Source: Alphaproteobacteria bacterium UBA6062 (lineage in GTDB: Bacteria; Pseudomonadota; Alphaproteobacteria; Sneathiellales; Sneathiellaceae). Taken from it: a DNA stretch of 12,391 nucleotides. Position numbers and translations under genes: made by a program. The notes beneath the pieces are model-generated. The model saw only the letters and a program-made list of their open reading frames with translations, was not told where the DNA came from and made no database searches. The stretch is from the NCBI GenBank assembly GCA_002428885.1, contig DIYE01000081.1, positions 1-12,391 on the forward strand. Reading direction: 5' to 3'. This document shows, piece after piece, positions 1 to 6,406 of this stretch (position 1 is the stretch's first letter; the number at the start of each line of letters is the position of its first letter).

Positions 1-1
1 C

Positions 2-85
2 GAAACAGCAACGGCGGTTTCAGGATTTGATTTATCGGATAAGATCGCCGCTCTTTTGGAAATCAGCGGCGACAAATGTTGGTGA
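2..85 (+). CDS. possible 3' end of an upstream gene (partial)
   Basis: A frame open from the left edge reads 27 residues ending DKCW and stops with TGA at 83-85. Its composition (SGFDLSDKIAALLEISGD) looks like ordinary soluble protein and unlike the neighbouring frames. No start is visible, and too little remains to assign a function. It is offered as the likely tail of a gene that begins outside the window. Chance is a real alternative at this length. Confidence 0.35.
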   Translation, partial: ETATAVSGFDLSDKIAALLEISGDKCW

Positions 86-278
86 GGGGATTTTCTCTCC
101 CTCCGACGGTGCCTATGCCCAGACCTTCTCCGTACACTATTGTCATGTACTGGCTTTTTTTAGTTTTTTCAAAACAGTAACCTTTTGCCTCTATAGTCAC
201 AAAAAATTGAACCATCCCTTTTGACGAACGACGAACCAGATAACGCGTCAGCTAAATCTTTTAGAGTAAGGGAACATG
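86..278. other. intergenic region before the first full gene
   Basis: No convincing gene lies here. A weak hairpin (GTACA at 132-136, TGTAC at 146-150) followed by a T-run at 155-161 might end an upstream transcript. A TATAGT at 192-197 could be a -10 element for the next gene, but I see no good -35 at the right distance. Just before the next start is a Shine-Dalgarno-like AAGGGA at 268-273. Confidence 0.4.
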
Positions 279-1565
279 ATGAAGAAGTTTACTGTAGTTA
301 TGGTGGCCACAGCTGCCTTGTCTTTATCGGCGACTGTAGCCGAAGCCGTTAAACCGGCGACAGGGGGAAGTTCGACCTATAAAGATCAGGAGGTCAGTGT
401 CTCCAATGTCGGCAACCAGCCTGTTATTACGGTGCAGAATCTGTCTGTTAGCAATCATATCAACGATCTTAATTTGCAGCCGTCAGGCAATTCCATTCAG
501 GTGAAACTGAAAGGTGATGTTGAATGTGGCGGTGTCTTGTTTGAAAACTATAAAGAGAAGATCGGTACTTCATTCCGGGAAGGTCGTCTTGGTGTCGGAA
601 CAGAACAGACGGCTTATTGGGATGTTCAGGCAGGAAGCAGCTCCAACATCAATAAGTCCTCTCATACGGTAACCAAAACACTGAATGTGCCGGTTAATGC
701 CTTTAATGGCACGGCCCATGAGATTAACGCTGTTGACGTGATCTTACAAAAAGCGGCGCAGCATGCTGGAGGCGAAGCGGACTATCTTCGTCAGGATCGT
801 AATATTTATGTTCAGATCCCGGTCCGCTTTCAGGCGGAGTGTCAGAAATATACGCGGCTGAAAATAGCCAAGGAGACGATCATTGAGGCAGGTGGAGATT
901 ATCTTGTCGATACCAAAATGATCAATGTAAGGATTGCCTATAAAGGCGATGCTGATCTGATTGGCAAAGCTAAGCTGAATGCGCAGCTGGGTGGTAATCT
1001 ACCCAACCAGTTCCAGGTCGGTGAGCAGGCTTTCAAACTTGTAAGTGCTGATTTTATGCCGAACATTCCGCACTATTATGGGAAATGTATTCCGGCAAAG
1101 AACCCGAAAATCCGGGTTAATTATAAAATGAGCGGTGATAAGTCAGGTGTTATGGATTTCCGGATTGTATCAGGTGCTAATTTTTACCAGGCTTATGGCA
1201 CCTATTACGAAGAGCTGGGTATTATGAAAAACCCGAAGCTTGCCGGTAAAAACGGTCACTTCGATTTCCATTTCCCGCTTATCGAAATCCTGAGCGATCC
1301 CAAATATTCCTATATGGCAATTGCCAACAATAAGAACCATCAGCATCAGATGAAGTTGCAGGCCCGCTATACACCACAGCTTGGTCAGCCAACAGCCTGG
1401 AAAGATATGGATGTTGCCACCTTCCGGCACCGTTGTGTTCCGCAAACGGTTGCTCCCCTCGGCGGCGGCGGTTCGGTCAGCTTTGATAATAACGGAGGGA
1501 CTAAGCCGCTGGGCAAGAAGCTTTCCATTCCGTCCACATCAAAGCCTCCTCGCCGGGCAAACTAA
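279..1565 (+). CDS. secreted protein of unknown function, 428 aa
   Basis: I do not recognise this family. The N-terminus is a clear Sec signal peptide: KK, then a hydrophobic stretch, then a probable cleavage after AEA (residue 23). The mature protein is rich in short beta-strand-like stretches and has only four cysteines (83, 188, 270, 386). Their spacing suggests two similar disulfide-closed halves. The last 35 residues are Gly/Pro/Lys-rich and probably unstructured (GGGGS, then KPPRR). There are no membrane helices after the signal and no lipobox, so a soluble periplasmic or extracellular protein is likely. ATG at 279 is preferred over ATG at 276 because AAGGGA ends 5 bases before it. The gene stands alone and is followed by its own terminator. 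Confidence 0.85.
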   Translation: MKKFTVVMVATAALSLSATVAEAVKPATGGSSTYKDQEVSVSNVGNQPVITVQNLSVSNHINDLNLQPSGNSIQVKLKGDVECGGVLFENYKEKIGTSFREGRLGVGTEQTAYWDVQAGSSSNINKSSHTVTKTLNVPVNAFNGTAHEINAVDVILQKAAQHAGGEADYLRQDRNIYVQIPVRFQAECQKYTRLKIAKETIIEAGGDYLVDTKMINVRIAYKGDADLIGKAKLNAQLGGNLPNQFQVGEQAFKLVSADFMPNIPHYYGKCIPAKNPKIRVNYKMSGDKSGVMDFRIVSGANFYQAYGTYYEELGIMKNPKLAGKNGHFDFHFPLIEILSDPKYSYMAIANNKNHQHQMKLQARYTPQLGQPTAWKDMDVATFRHRCVPQTVAPLGGGGSVSFDNNGGTKPLGKKLSIPSTSKPPRRAN

Positions 1566-1578
1566 GATCAGCAGTCTG

Positions 1579-1604
1579 GGGCGGCTATTTAAGCCGCCCT
1601 TTTT
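1579..1604 (+). terminator. intrinsic terminator of the 428-aa secreted protein gene
   Basis: An 8-bp GC-rich stem (GGGCGGCT at 1579-1586, AGCCGCCC at 1592-1599) closes a 5-base ATTTA loop and is followed directly by five T. It sits 13 bases after the stop codon. It is one-directional: the minus-strand side has no T-run, so it is not an obvious terminator for the converging phoX gene. Confidence 0.93.
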
Positions 1605-1620
1605 CAAATCCTGATAGCTG

Positions 1621-3681
1621 TTAGCTACCAATAGCACCACCACCTTTTTTCGTGACAACAACCACGGATGGGCGCGGCGGGGTGCCCGGCTTGAAGTCCG
1701 GCCAGCGGGTCACGGGATCTTCAAAGGTTGAATTCCGACCAAAGCCAGGGAAGGCCTTGGCGCCGTCAGAGGCCGGGTGCTGAACGGCCAGGAACAGGGC
1801 CGTATCATCATTGCTGAAACACGGACCGCACATCTCTGCACCGATCGGAACACGGAAGAACATCTTGCCAGTGCCCCGAAGCTCTCCTTCTGTTTCCAGA
1901 GCCCAGATACCATCAGCCGTTCCGGTTTTTGGCCACTTTGACCCCTGATCCGTAGAGATCCACAGGCGGCCCTTGCCGTCGACTGCAGCGTTATCCGGGG
2001 AGCCGAACCAGCCATTTTCACTGGTCGCCTTGTTGAAAACGGCGCCTTGTTCCGGTTTGCCGGGATTCCCGCCCTGCACCAGAATATCCCACTTGCCGTC
2101 CAGGGCAGCGTGATCTCCACCGGTCGGTGTGATTTCAATAACATGACCAAATGGGTTCTTTTCCCGCGGGTTGGCGGCATCAATCGGATGTTTGCCACCC
2201 CGATGCTTGTTATTGGTCAGGCAGACATAGACTTTATTGGTCTTCGGGTTTGGCTGGACATCCTCGGGGCGATCCATCTTTGTTGCGCCCAAAGCGTCAC
2301 CGGCTTTACGGGCAAAGACCAGAACATCCGCCTGGCTGTTAAAACCGTTGGCTGCGATCAGCGGTCCTTCGCCATGCACGAGCGGTAACCATTTTATGGT
2401 GCCGTCCGCATCGAAACGCGCAACATAGAGGACGCCGTCATCCAGCAGGTCCATATTGGCGGCGCGGTTGCCGGCGTCATATTTGCCTTTGGTGACGAAC
2501 TTATAGAGATAATCGCCCCGTTCATCGTCGCCGGAATAGACAGCCACCCGACCATCCTTGTTGACAATGGTTTCCGCGCCTTCATGTTTGAAGCGCCCAA
2601 TGGCGGTTCGTTTCTTCGGCGTTGATGCAGGATCCATCGGGTCCACTTCGACAACCCAGCCAAACCGATGCACTTCATTCGGATCTTTGGCTACATCGAA
2701 GCGATCATAATAGGCGCCCCAGTTATACCACTGACCCGGCGCGCCGTAGCGTTTCAGCATATCCGCATTGGGGTGGGAGGCAGCGGCGTCCTTGTTCCAG
2801 AAGTAGCCATTGAAGTTTTCTTCAGCCATCAGGTAGGTGCCCCAGGGTGTAATCCCGCCTGCGCAGTTGTTAATTGTGCCAAGGACTTTGGTGCCACTTG
2901 GGTCTGCCTTGGTTTTTACCAGATGACTGCCGGCAGCCGGGCCAGAGAGCTCCATTTCCGTGTTGGCGGTAATACGGCGATTATATTTTGAACCGATAAC
3001 AGCCGACCATTTACCGCCCGTTTTTTTGATTTCGACAACAGTACCGCCGTGAGCTGCCATTTCCACATCGGCGATATCCTGTGTCATGTTAAGAAAACGC
3101 GTTTTTAACAATTCAGCTTTGTCAGGTTTGCCGTCTTTATCTTTCTTTTTAACCTGTTCCGGTTTGGGTTTATCCTGACGCCCAAGACCCGGGAACATCA
3201 GTTCTTCGTTGGTATATTCATGATTGACACAGAGCAAGGCGCTGTCTTCGCCCAGTGGAATAAAGCCGACATAGTCATTGTTATAACCAAACTGCTTTTC
3301 CTGGGATGCCCGGCTCTGATTGGCCGGATCAAAGGCTGGAGAGTCGCTGAACAGGGCATCCCCCCAACGAAGCAGGATATCAGCATCGTAACCGTCTGCC
3401 ACATGGTGCTTTTCATCTACGCCGTGGCTGATTTCCTTGAAGTTAAATGTTGCACCATGATGGGCCGCCTCAGCAGATTCTGCTGTCAGAACGGAGGCAA
3501 TCACGCCTGTTGTTCCACTGAGGGCGGTTACGGCCAGCATGCCTTTGAGGGCATCGCGCCGGCCCAGTCGCTGATTGACCACATCACCAAAAGTCTGATT
3601 ATCAGTCGGATTGGTGGTTTTATCTTCCGCAACCTCCATACGATAGGCGCGCGTCTGTTTGAATGGTGTCTGCTCAGACAT
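1621..3681 (-). CDS. phoX: PhoX-family alkaline phosphatase (DUF839), Tat-exported
   Basis: This is a metal-dependent phosphomonoesterase of the PhoX type, which releases phosphate from organic esters in the periplasm or outside the cell. The family uses calcium and iron and is usually induced by phosphate limitation. The 686-residue product begins with a long N-region and a twin-arginine motif (GRRDALKG, 40-47), then a hydrophobic stretch ending near AEA at 70-72. Family blocks seen in order are VNHEYTNEE (152-160), NNCAGGITPWGTY (271-283) followed by EEN, GRFKHEGAE (362-370), YSGDDERGDYLYKF (382-395), RPEDVQ (471-476), GSPDN (560-564) and AEMCGPCFS (615-623). Cys273 is the likely counterpart of the iron-ligand cysteine of characterised PhoX (inference). 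ATG at 3681 is preceded by AAGGGAAA. A flavin oxidoreductase gene lies 76 bp upstream on the same strand. No good Pho box is visible in that 76-bp gap. Confidence 0.95.
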   Translation of the reverse strand: MSEQTPFKQTRAYRMEVAEDKTTNPTDNQTFGDVVNQRLGRRDALKGMLAVTALSGTTGVIASVLTAESAEAAHHGATFNFKEISHGVDEKHHVADGYDADILLRWGDALFSDSPAFDPANQSRASQEKQFGYNNDYVGFIPLGEDSALLCVNHEYTNEELMFPGLGRQDKPKPEQVKKKDKDGKPDKAELLKTRFLNMTQDIADVEMAAHGGTVVEIKKTGGKWSAVIGSKYNRRITANTEMELSGPAAGSHLVKTKADPSGTKVLGTINNCAGGITPWGTYLMAEENFNGYFWNKDAAASHPNADMLKRYGAPGQWYNWGAYYDRFDVAKDPNEVHRFGWVVEVDPMDPASTPKKRTAIGRFKHEGAETIVNKDGRVAVYSGDDERGDYLYKFVTKGKYDAGNRAANMDLLDDGVLYVARFDADGTIKWLPLVHGEGPLIAANGFNSQADVLVFARKAGDALGATKMDRPEDVQPNPKTNKVYVCLTNNKHRGGKHPIDAANPREKNPFGHVIEITPTGGDHAALDGKWDILVQGGNPGKPEQGAVFNKATSENGWFGSPDNAAVDGKGRLWISTDQGSKWPKTGTADGIWALETEGELRGTGKMFFRVPIGAEMCGPCFSNDDTALFLAVQHPASDGAKAFPGFGRNSTFEDPVTRWPDFKPGTPPRPSVVVVTKKGGGAIGS

Positions 3682-3757
3682 CAGTATTTCCCTTGTATCT
3701 CTAGTCTCAGATTGGTCTCTTCACGTACCAGAATAAGGACACTAGGGTTGAACTGTT

Positions 3758-4777
3758 TCAATCCGATGACGGCAAGTCAAAAGCGTCAGCAATCAATTCA
3801 TAGGATCGGCAGCGCGCAGCAAAATCATGGGTTATGGTGACAATAACAGCTTCCTGGACGCCATATTTATCCAGTGTTTCCAGAAGAGTCGACTTGACCT
3901 GATCCGGGGTGCCGACGATATGACGGCGGGCATGATATTGCCTGCGCAACTCCTCTTGTTCGCTGTAGGAATATTCCAAAGCCTCCTGAACGGTTGGCAC
4001 AGGTCCGATCTCTCCTTTATCCAGACGAAGGCGCCATAAGTCCCGGCTGGCGGCCAACTGACGGGCTTCCTGTTCTGTTTCTGCACAGATGACAAAAACC
4101 CCGATGCTGCCTTCCGGTTCAGCAGCAATCTCGGTCGGCCTGAAGGTGTCCCGGTACATTTTCATAATGTCCGGTCCCTGCTCATCGGTAATGAAATGGG
4201 CGAAAGAAAAGGGGGTTCCGAAATAGGCCGCCAGCTGCGCGGACTGATCACTGCTGCCCAGCATCCAAAATTCTGGCATTGATGAAGCGACGGGTGTGGC
4301 CGCCACCTTGTGAAGAGGATGTTGTTCGCCGAGACTGCCTTGCAGAAAGCCGATCAGGTCATGGACCTGCGTCGGATATTCCTTGGGGCCTCTCGGCGGA
4401 TTTCCGTAAGCCAGTGCGTGAGCCGTCAGCTGGTCGCTGCCGGGCGCTCTTCCGATCCCGAGGTCAATCCGTCCTGGGAACAATGTTTCCAGAAGGTTGA
4501 AAACTTCCGCCACTTTATAAGGCGAATAGTGGGACAGCATGACACCGCCCGAACCCAGGCGGATGCGATCCGTCACCGATGCCAGTCTGGCAATCAGGAT
4601 TTCCGGAGCGGATCCTGTTAATCCTGTGGAGTTATGATGTTCCGCCACCCAGTAACGGTGATATCCCAGCCTGTCCGTCAGGCGGGCCAGTTGGGTGGTT
4701 TCGATCAGGGCATCCTGTGCAGTGCCACCGGAGCGAATGGGGGATTGGTCCAGAACTGAGAGACGAATATTGGTCAT
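3758..4777 (-). CDS. LLM-class flavin-dependent oxidoreductase (luciferase family, group 1)
   Basis: The 339-residue product is a bacterial-luciferase-like TIM-barrel oxidoreductase, expected to use reduced FMN, probably supplied by a separate reductase, as a monooxygenase or dehydrogenase. The family signature is intact: SVLDQSPI (7-14), RYWVAEHHN (41-49), RIRLGSGGVMLSHYSP (71-86) and PGRIDLGIGRAPG (101-113). These match the YhbW/MsnO8-like 'group 1' subfamily. The substrate cannot be read from sequence. There is no export signal, so it acts in the cytoplasm. The start at 4777 has only a weak purine-rich site (AAGAAG) upstream. It lies 76 bp upstream of phoX on the same strand and could be cotranscribed with it. 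It diverges from olsB. Confidence 0.93.
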   Translation of the reverse strand: MTNIRLSVLDQSPIRSGGTAQDALIETTQLARLTDRLGYHRYWVAEHHNSTGLTGSAPEILIARLASVTDRIRLGSGGVMLSHYSPYKVAEVFNLLETLFPGRIDLGIGRAPGSDQLTAHALAYGNPPRGPKEYPTQVHDLIGFLQGSLGEQHPLHKVAATPVASSMPEFWMLGSSDQSAQLAAYFGTPFSFAHFITDEQGPDIMKMYRDTFRPTEIAAEPEGSIGVFVICAETEQEARQLAASRDLWRLRLDKGEIGPVPTVQEALEYSYSEQEELRRQYHARRHIVGTPDQVKSTLLETLDKYGVQEAVIVTITHDFAARCRSYELIADAFDLPSSD

Positions 4778-4846
4778 TGTTACTTCTTCTTGTTATGAGT
4801 TTCAGCTCGTTGAGCCTGTTTAAGCTTCATCTGGAGGCAGCTCTTT

Positions 4847-4852
4847 TGTCAA
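4847..4852 (-). promoter_or_regulatory. possible -35 element for the oxidoreductase-phoX strand
   Basis: Read on the minus strand, 4852 to 4847 is a perfect TTGACA, about 70 bases upstream of the oxidoreductase start. No good -10 follows at 16-18 bases, so this is a weak promoter call. Confidence 0.3.
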
Positions 4853-4870
4853 GGCATGCCAGTGTAACAG

Positions 4871-4917
4871 CTGTCATCAAATATTCATCAACCTGCCAAG
4901 AAAGTGACCCTGACAAT
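4871..4917 (+). promoter_or_regulatory. Pho box and promoter of olsB
   Basis: Three heptamers sit exactly 11 bp apart on the plus strand: CTGTCAT (4871-4877, perfect Pho half-site), TATTCAT (4882-4888, four of seven) and CTGCCAA (4893-4899, five of seven). Each is separated by four bases. This is the direct-repeat layout that PhoB binds upstream of phosphate-starvation genes. A -10-like GACAAT (4912-4917) lies 12 bases after the last heptamer, close to the usual distance in PhoB-activated promoters, where the box replaces the -35. Transcription would start near 4924, about 37 bases before the olsB ATG. The pattern is seen; PhoB binding is inferred. Confidence 0.65.
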
Positions 4918-4960
4918 TCCTAGCCTCTCACTAGAGCGTTTGGCGTATAGGAGAGTAGTC

Positions 4961-5764
4961 ATGGGCACAGGGTCATCTTCCGATCTGGTTATCCGTCTCG
5001 CAACCACGCAGCAGGAAGTTATTCGAGCTCAGGAATTACGGTACAGGGTTTTTTATGAAGGTATGGGGGCAACACCGACGCCTTCGGTTCAGGCTCTTGG
5101 CCGGGACCATGATGCCTTTGATGATTATTGTGATCATCTGATTGTTGTGGATCGCAGTCGGTCAAAACCGGGCGAAACCTGTGTGGTCGGAACCTACCGG
5201 TTGCTTAGAAAGTCTGTTGCACAGGCGCGCAGCGGATATTATTCCGCGGATGAATTTGATCTTTCCCGCCTTGAAGGTTATCCGGGAGAACATGTTGAAC
5301 TCGGCCGGTCCTGCGTGGACCCGGCTTATCGCGGCAAAGCGATAATGCAGCTTCTGTGGCGGGGGATTGCCGATTACATTCTGGCTCATGATATCAGTCT
5401 GATGTTTGGTTGTGCCAGCTTTCCGGGAACGGATCTTGGTGAAATGGCGTCAGCACTTTCCTTCCTTCATCATAATAACAGAGCGCCTGAAGACTGGTGC
5501 CCCAGGGCACAGCATGCCCGCTATGTGGACATGAATATACGGGACGAAAGCTGTGTGGATTTCCGCACTGCCATGCGGGAAATGCCTGCCCTGATTAAAG
5601 GATATCTTCGGGTCGGCGGGGTGATCGGAGAGGGGGCCGTTATTGATTATGATTTCAACACAACGGATGTTTGTCTTTTGGTTGAAACGGTCAATATCAC
5701 CGGAAAATACCAGCGGCATTTCCTGGATGCCAAAGTATCCGGTCCGGTTGCTCTCTCTGCCTGA
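4961..5764 (+). CDS. olsB: L-ornithine N(alpha)-acyltransferase (OlsB-like, GNAT fold)
   Basis: OlsB transfers a 3-hydroxyacyl chain from acyl carrier protein to the alpha-amino group of ornithine. This makes lyso-ornithine lipid, the first step to the phosphorus-free ornithine membrane lipids. The 267-residue product shows the family blocks: AQELRYRVFYEGMGA (23-37), DHDAFDDYCDHLIV (49-62), GTYRLL (77-82), VELGRSCVDPAYR (112-124), LLWRGIADYI (131-140) and FGCASFPGTD (149-158). It has no signal peptide. The frame stays open upstream to a GTG at 4904. ATG at 4961 is chosen because AGGAGAG (4949-4955) lies 5 bases before it and because the predicted promoter covers the longer start. The partner acyltransferase OlsA is not in the window. 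A closely related GNAT/hemolysin-like acyltransferase with another acceptor is the main alternative. Confidence 0.9.
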   Translation: MGTGSSSDLVIRLATTQQEVIRAQELRYRVFYEGMGATPTPSVQALGRDHDAFDDYCDHLIVVDRSRSKPGETCVVGTYRLLRKSVAQARSGYYSADEFDLSRLEGYPGEHVELGRSCVDPAYRGKAIMQLLWRGIADYILAHDISLMFGCASFPGTDLGEMASALSFLHHNNRAPEDWCPRAQHARYVDMNIRDESCVDFRTAMREMPALIKGYLRVGGVIGEGAVIDYDFNTTDVCLLVETVNITGKYQRHFLDAKVSGPVALSA

Positions 5765-5862
5765 TAAGACAGGGGGCTGACCTTAGTCGTCACTTTACGG
5801 TTGGCAGTGAAAGAAGACCTGTCCTATGATCTGCTTGAGATCAGTTGAGGGAACAGGAAATA
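5765..5862. other. olsB to secreted-protein gap with a 5'-UTR hairpin
   Basis: TGATCT (5827-5832) and AGATCA (5838-5843) form a perfect 6-bp hairpin with loop GCTTG. It ends 19 bases before the next ATG and has no T-run, so it is not an intrinsic terminator. It may be a leader hairpin. No promoter is convincing here, so cotranscription with olsB remains possible. Confidence 0.4.
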
Positions 5863-6405
5863 ATGAAGCGATTTGCCGGATTAACATGTGCTGTTTTGGG
5901 TTTGTGTCTGGGAGCGTCGTCTGTTGCCGCAGATGTAAGCCTGACAGCCTTTAAGGGGAAGTGGGAAGGAACAGCGGTTTCCGAGAGTAATACCAGTGTT
6001 ACATTCCCGATCACCAGTCGCGACATGGATGTGGAAATCCGCCCCGCACAGGACAAGAGCTTCACGATCACCTGGCGCACCTTGCAGCGTCAGGACGGTC
6101 AGGCGGGCGCCCCGACAGAGACGTTGAAGGAAACCACACGAACTTATCTGCCTTCCGGAAACAAGAATGTCTGGCATGATGAAAAAAAGGGGGACCTTCT
6201 GTCCGGGGAGACCGTTTCCTGGGCCGTCCTCAAGGGACAGAAACTTACAATTTACTCCATGGCGACCAATAAAAACGGAGGGTATGACATGCTGATTTAT
6301 CACCGTACCCTTACCGGGCTTGGCATGAAGCTCGATTTCAAGGCCATCCGCGACGGTGAAGAAAGACGAACCGCCAGCGGAACACTTATCAAAAGCGGAA
6401 AGTAA
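5863..6405 (+). CDS. small secreted protein of unknown function, 180 aa
   Basis: I do not recognise a named family. A Sec signal peptide is clear (MKRF, hydrophobic core, probable cleavage after VAA at residue 23). There is no lipobox: the cysteines at 9 and 15 lie inside the hydrophobic core and lack the small residue needed before them. The mature part of about 157 residues opens with LTAFKGKWEG, the FxGxWxG-like start common in small beta-barrel or lipocalin-like periplasmic proteins. It has alternating polar/hydrophobic stretches and no cysteine. ATG at 5863 is preferred over the in-frame TTG at 5845 because GAGGGAACAGGAAA lies just upstream and the signal peptide then starts correctly. 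The gene lies 98 bp after olsB in the same direction, and its stop is one base from the stop of the converging regulator gene. Confidence 0.85.
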   Translation: MKRFAGLTCAVLGLCLGASSVAADVSLTAFKGKWEGTAVSESNTSVTFPITSRDMDVEIRPAQDKSFTITWRTLQRQDGQAGAPTETLKETTRTYLPSGNKNVWHDEKKGDLLSGETVSWAVLKGQKLTIYSMATNKNGGYDMLIYHRTLTGLGMKLDFKAIRDGEERRTASGTLIKSGK

Positions 6406-6406
6406 C

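Noticed and set aside
140..157. TTGTCAT as a Pho half-site upstream of the 428-aa secreted protein gene
   Set aside because: The heptamer at the correct 11-bp spacing (TGGCTTT) matches only two of seven positions, so there is no box.
27..224. Open frame of 65 codons at the left edge
   Set aside because: It begins with TTG without a ribosome site and runs through a T-rich, probably untranslated stretch. Its composition is not protein-like.
3755..3772. Minus-strand CCGTCAT followed by TTGAAAC as a Pho box for phoX
   Set aside because: The first heptamer matches six of seven, but the second matches only three and the site lies in the end of the oxidoreductase coding region. I would not call it without conservation data.
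3220..3840. Open frame of 206 codons on the plus strand opposite phoX
   Set aside because: It covers the conserved 5' half of phoX and crosses the gap into the 3' end of the oxidoreductase gene. The phoX reading shows clear family motifs and a Tat signal, while this frame shows none.
5827..5843. Hairpin TGATCT/AGATCA as terminator of olsB
   Set aside because: The stem is only 6 bp, is not GC-rich, and is not followed by a T-run. It lies 63 bases after the stop and close to the next start.
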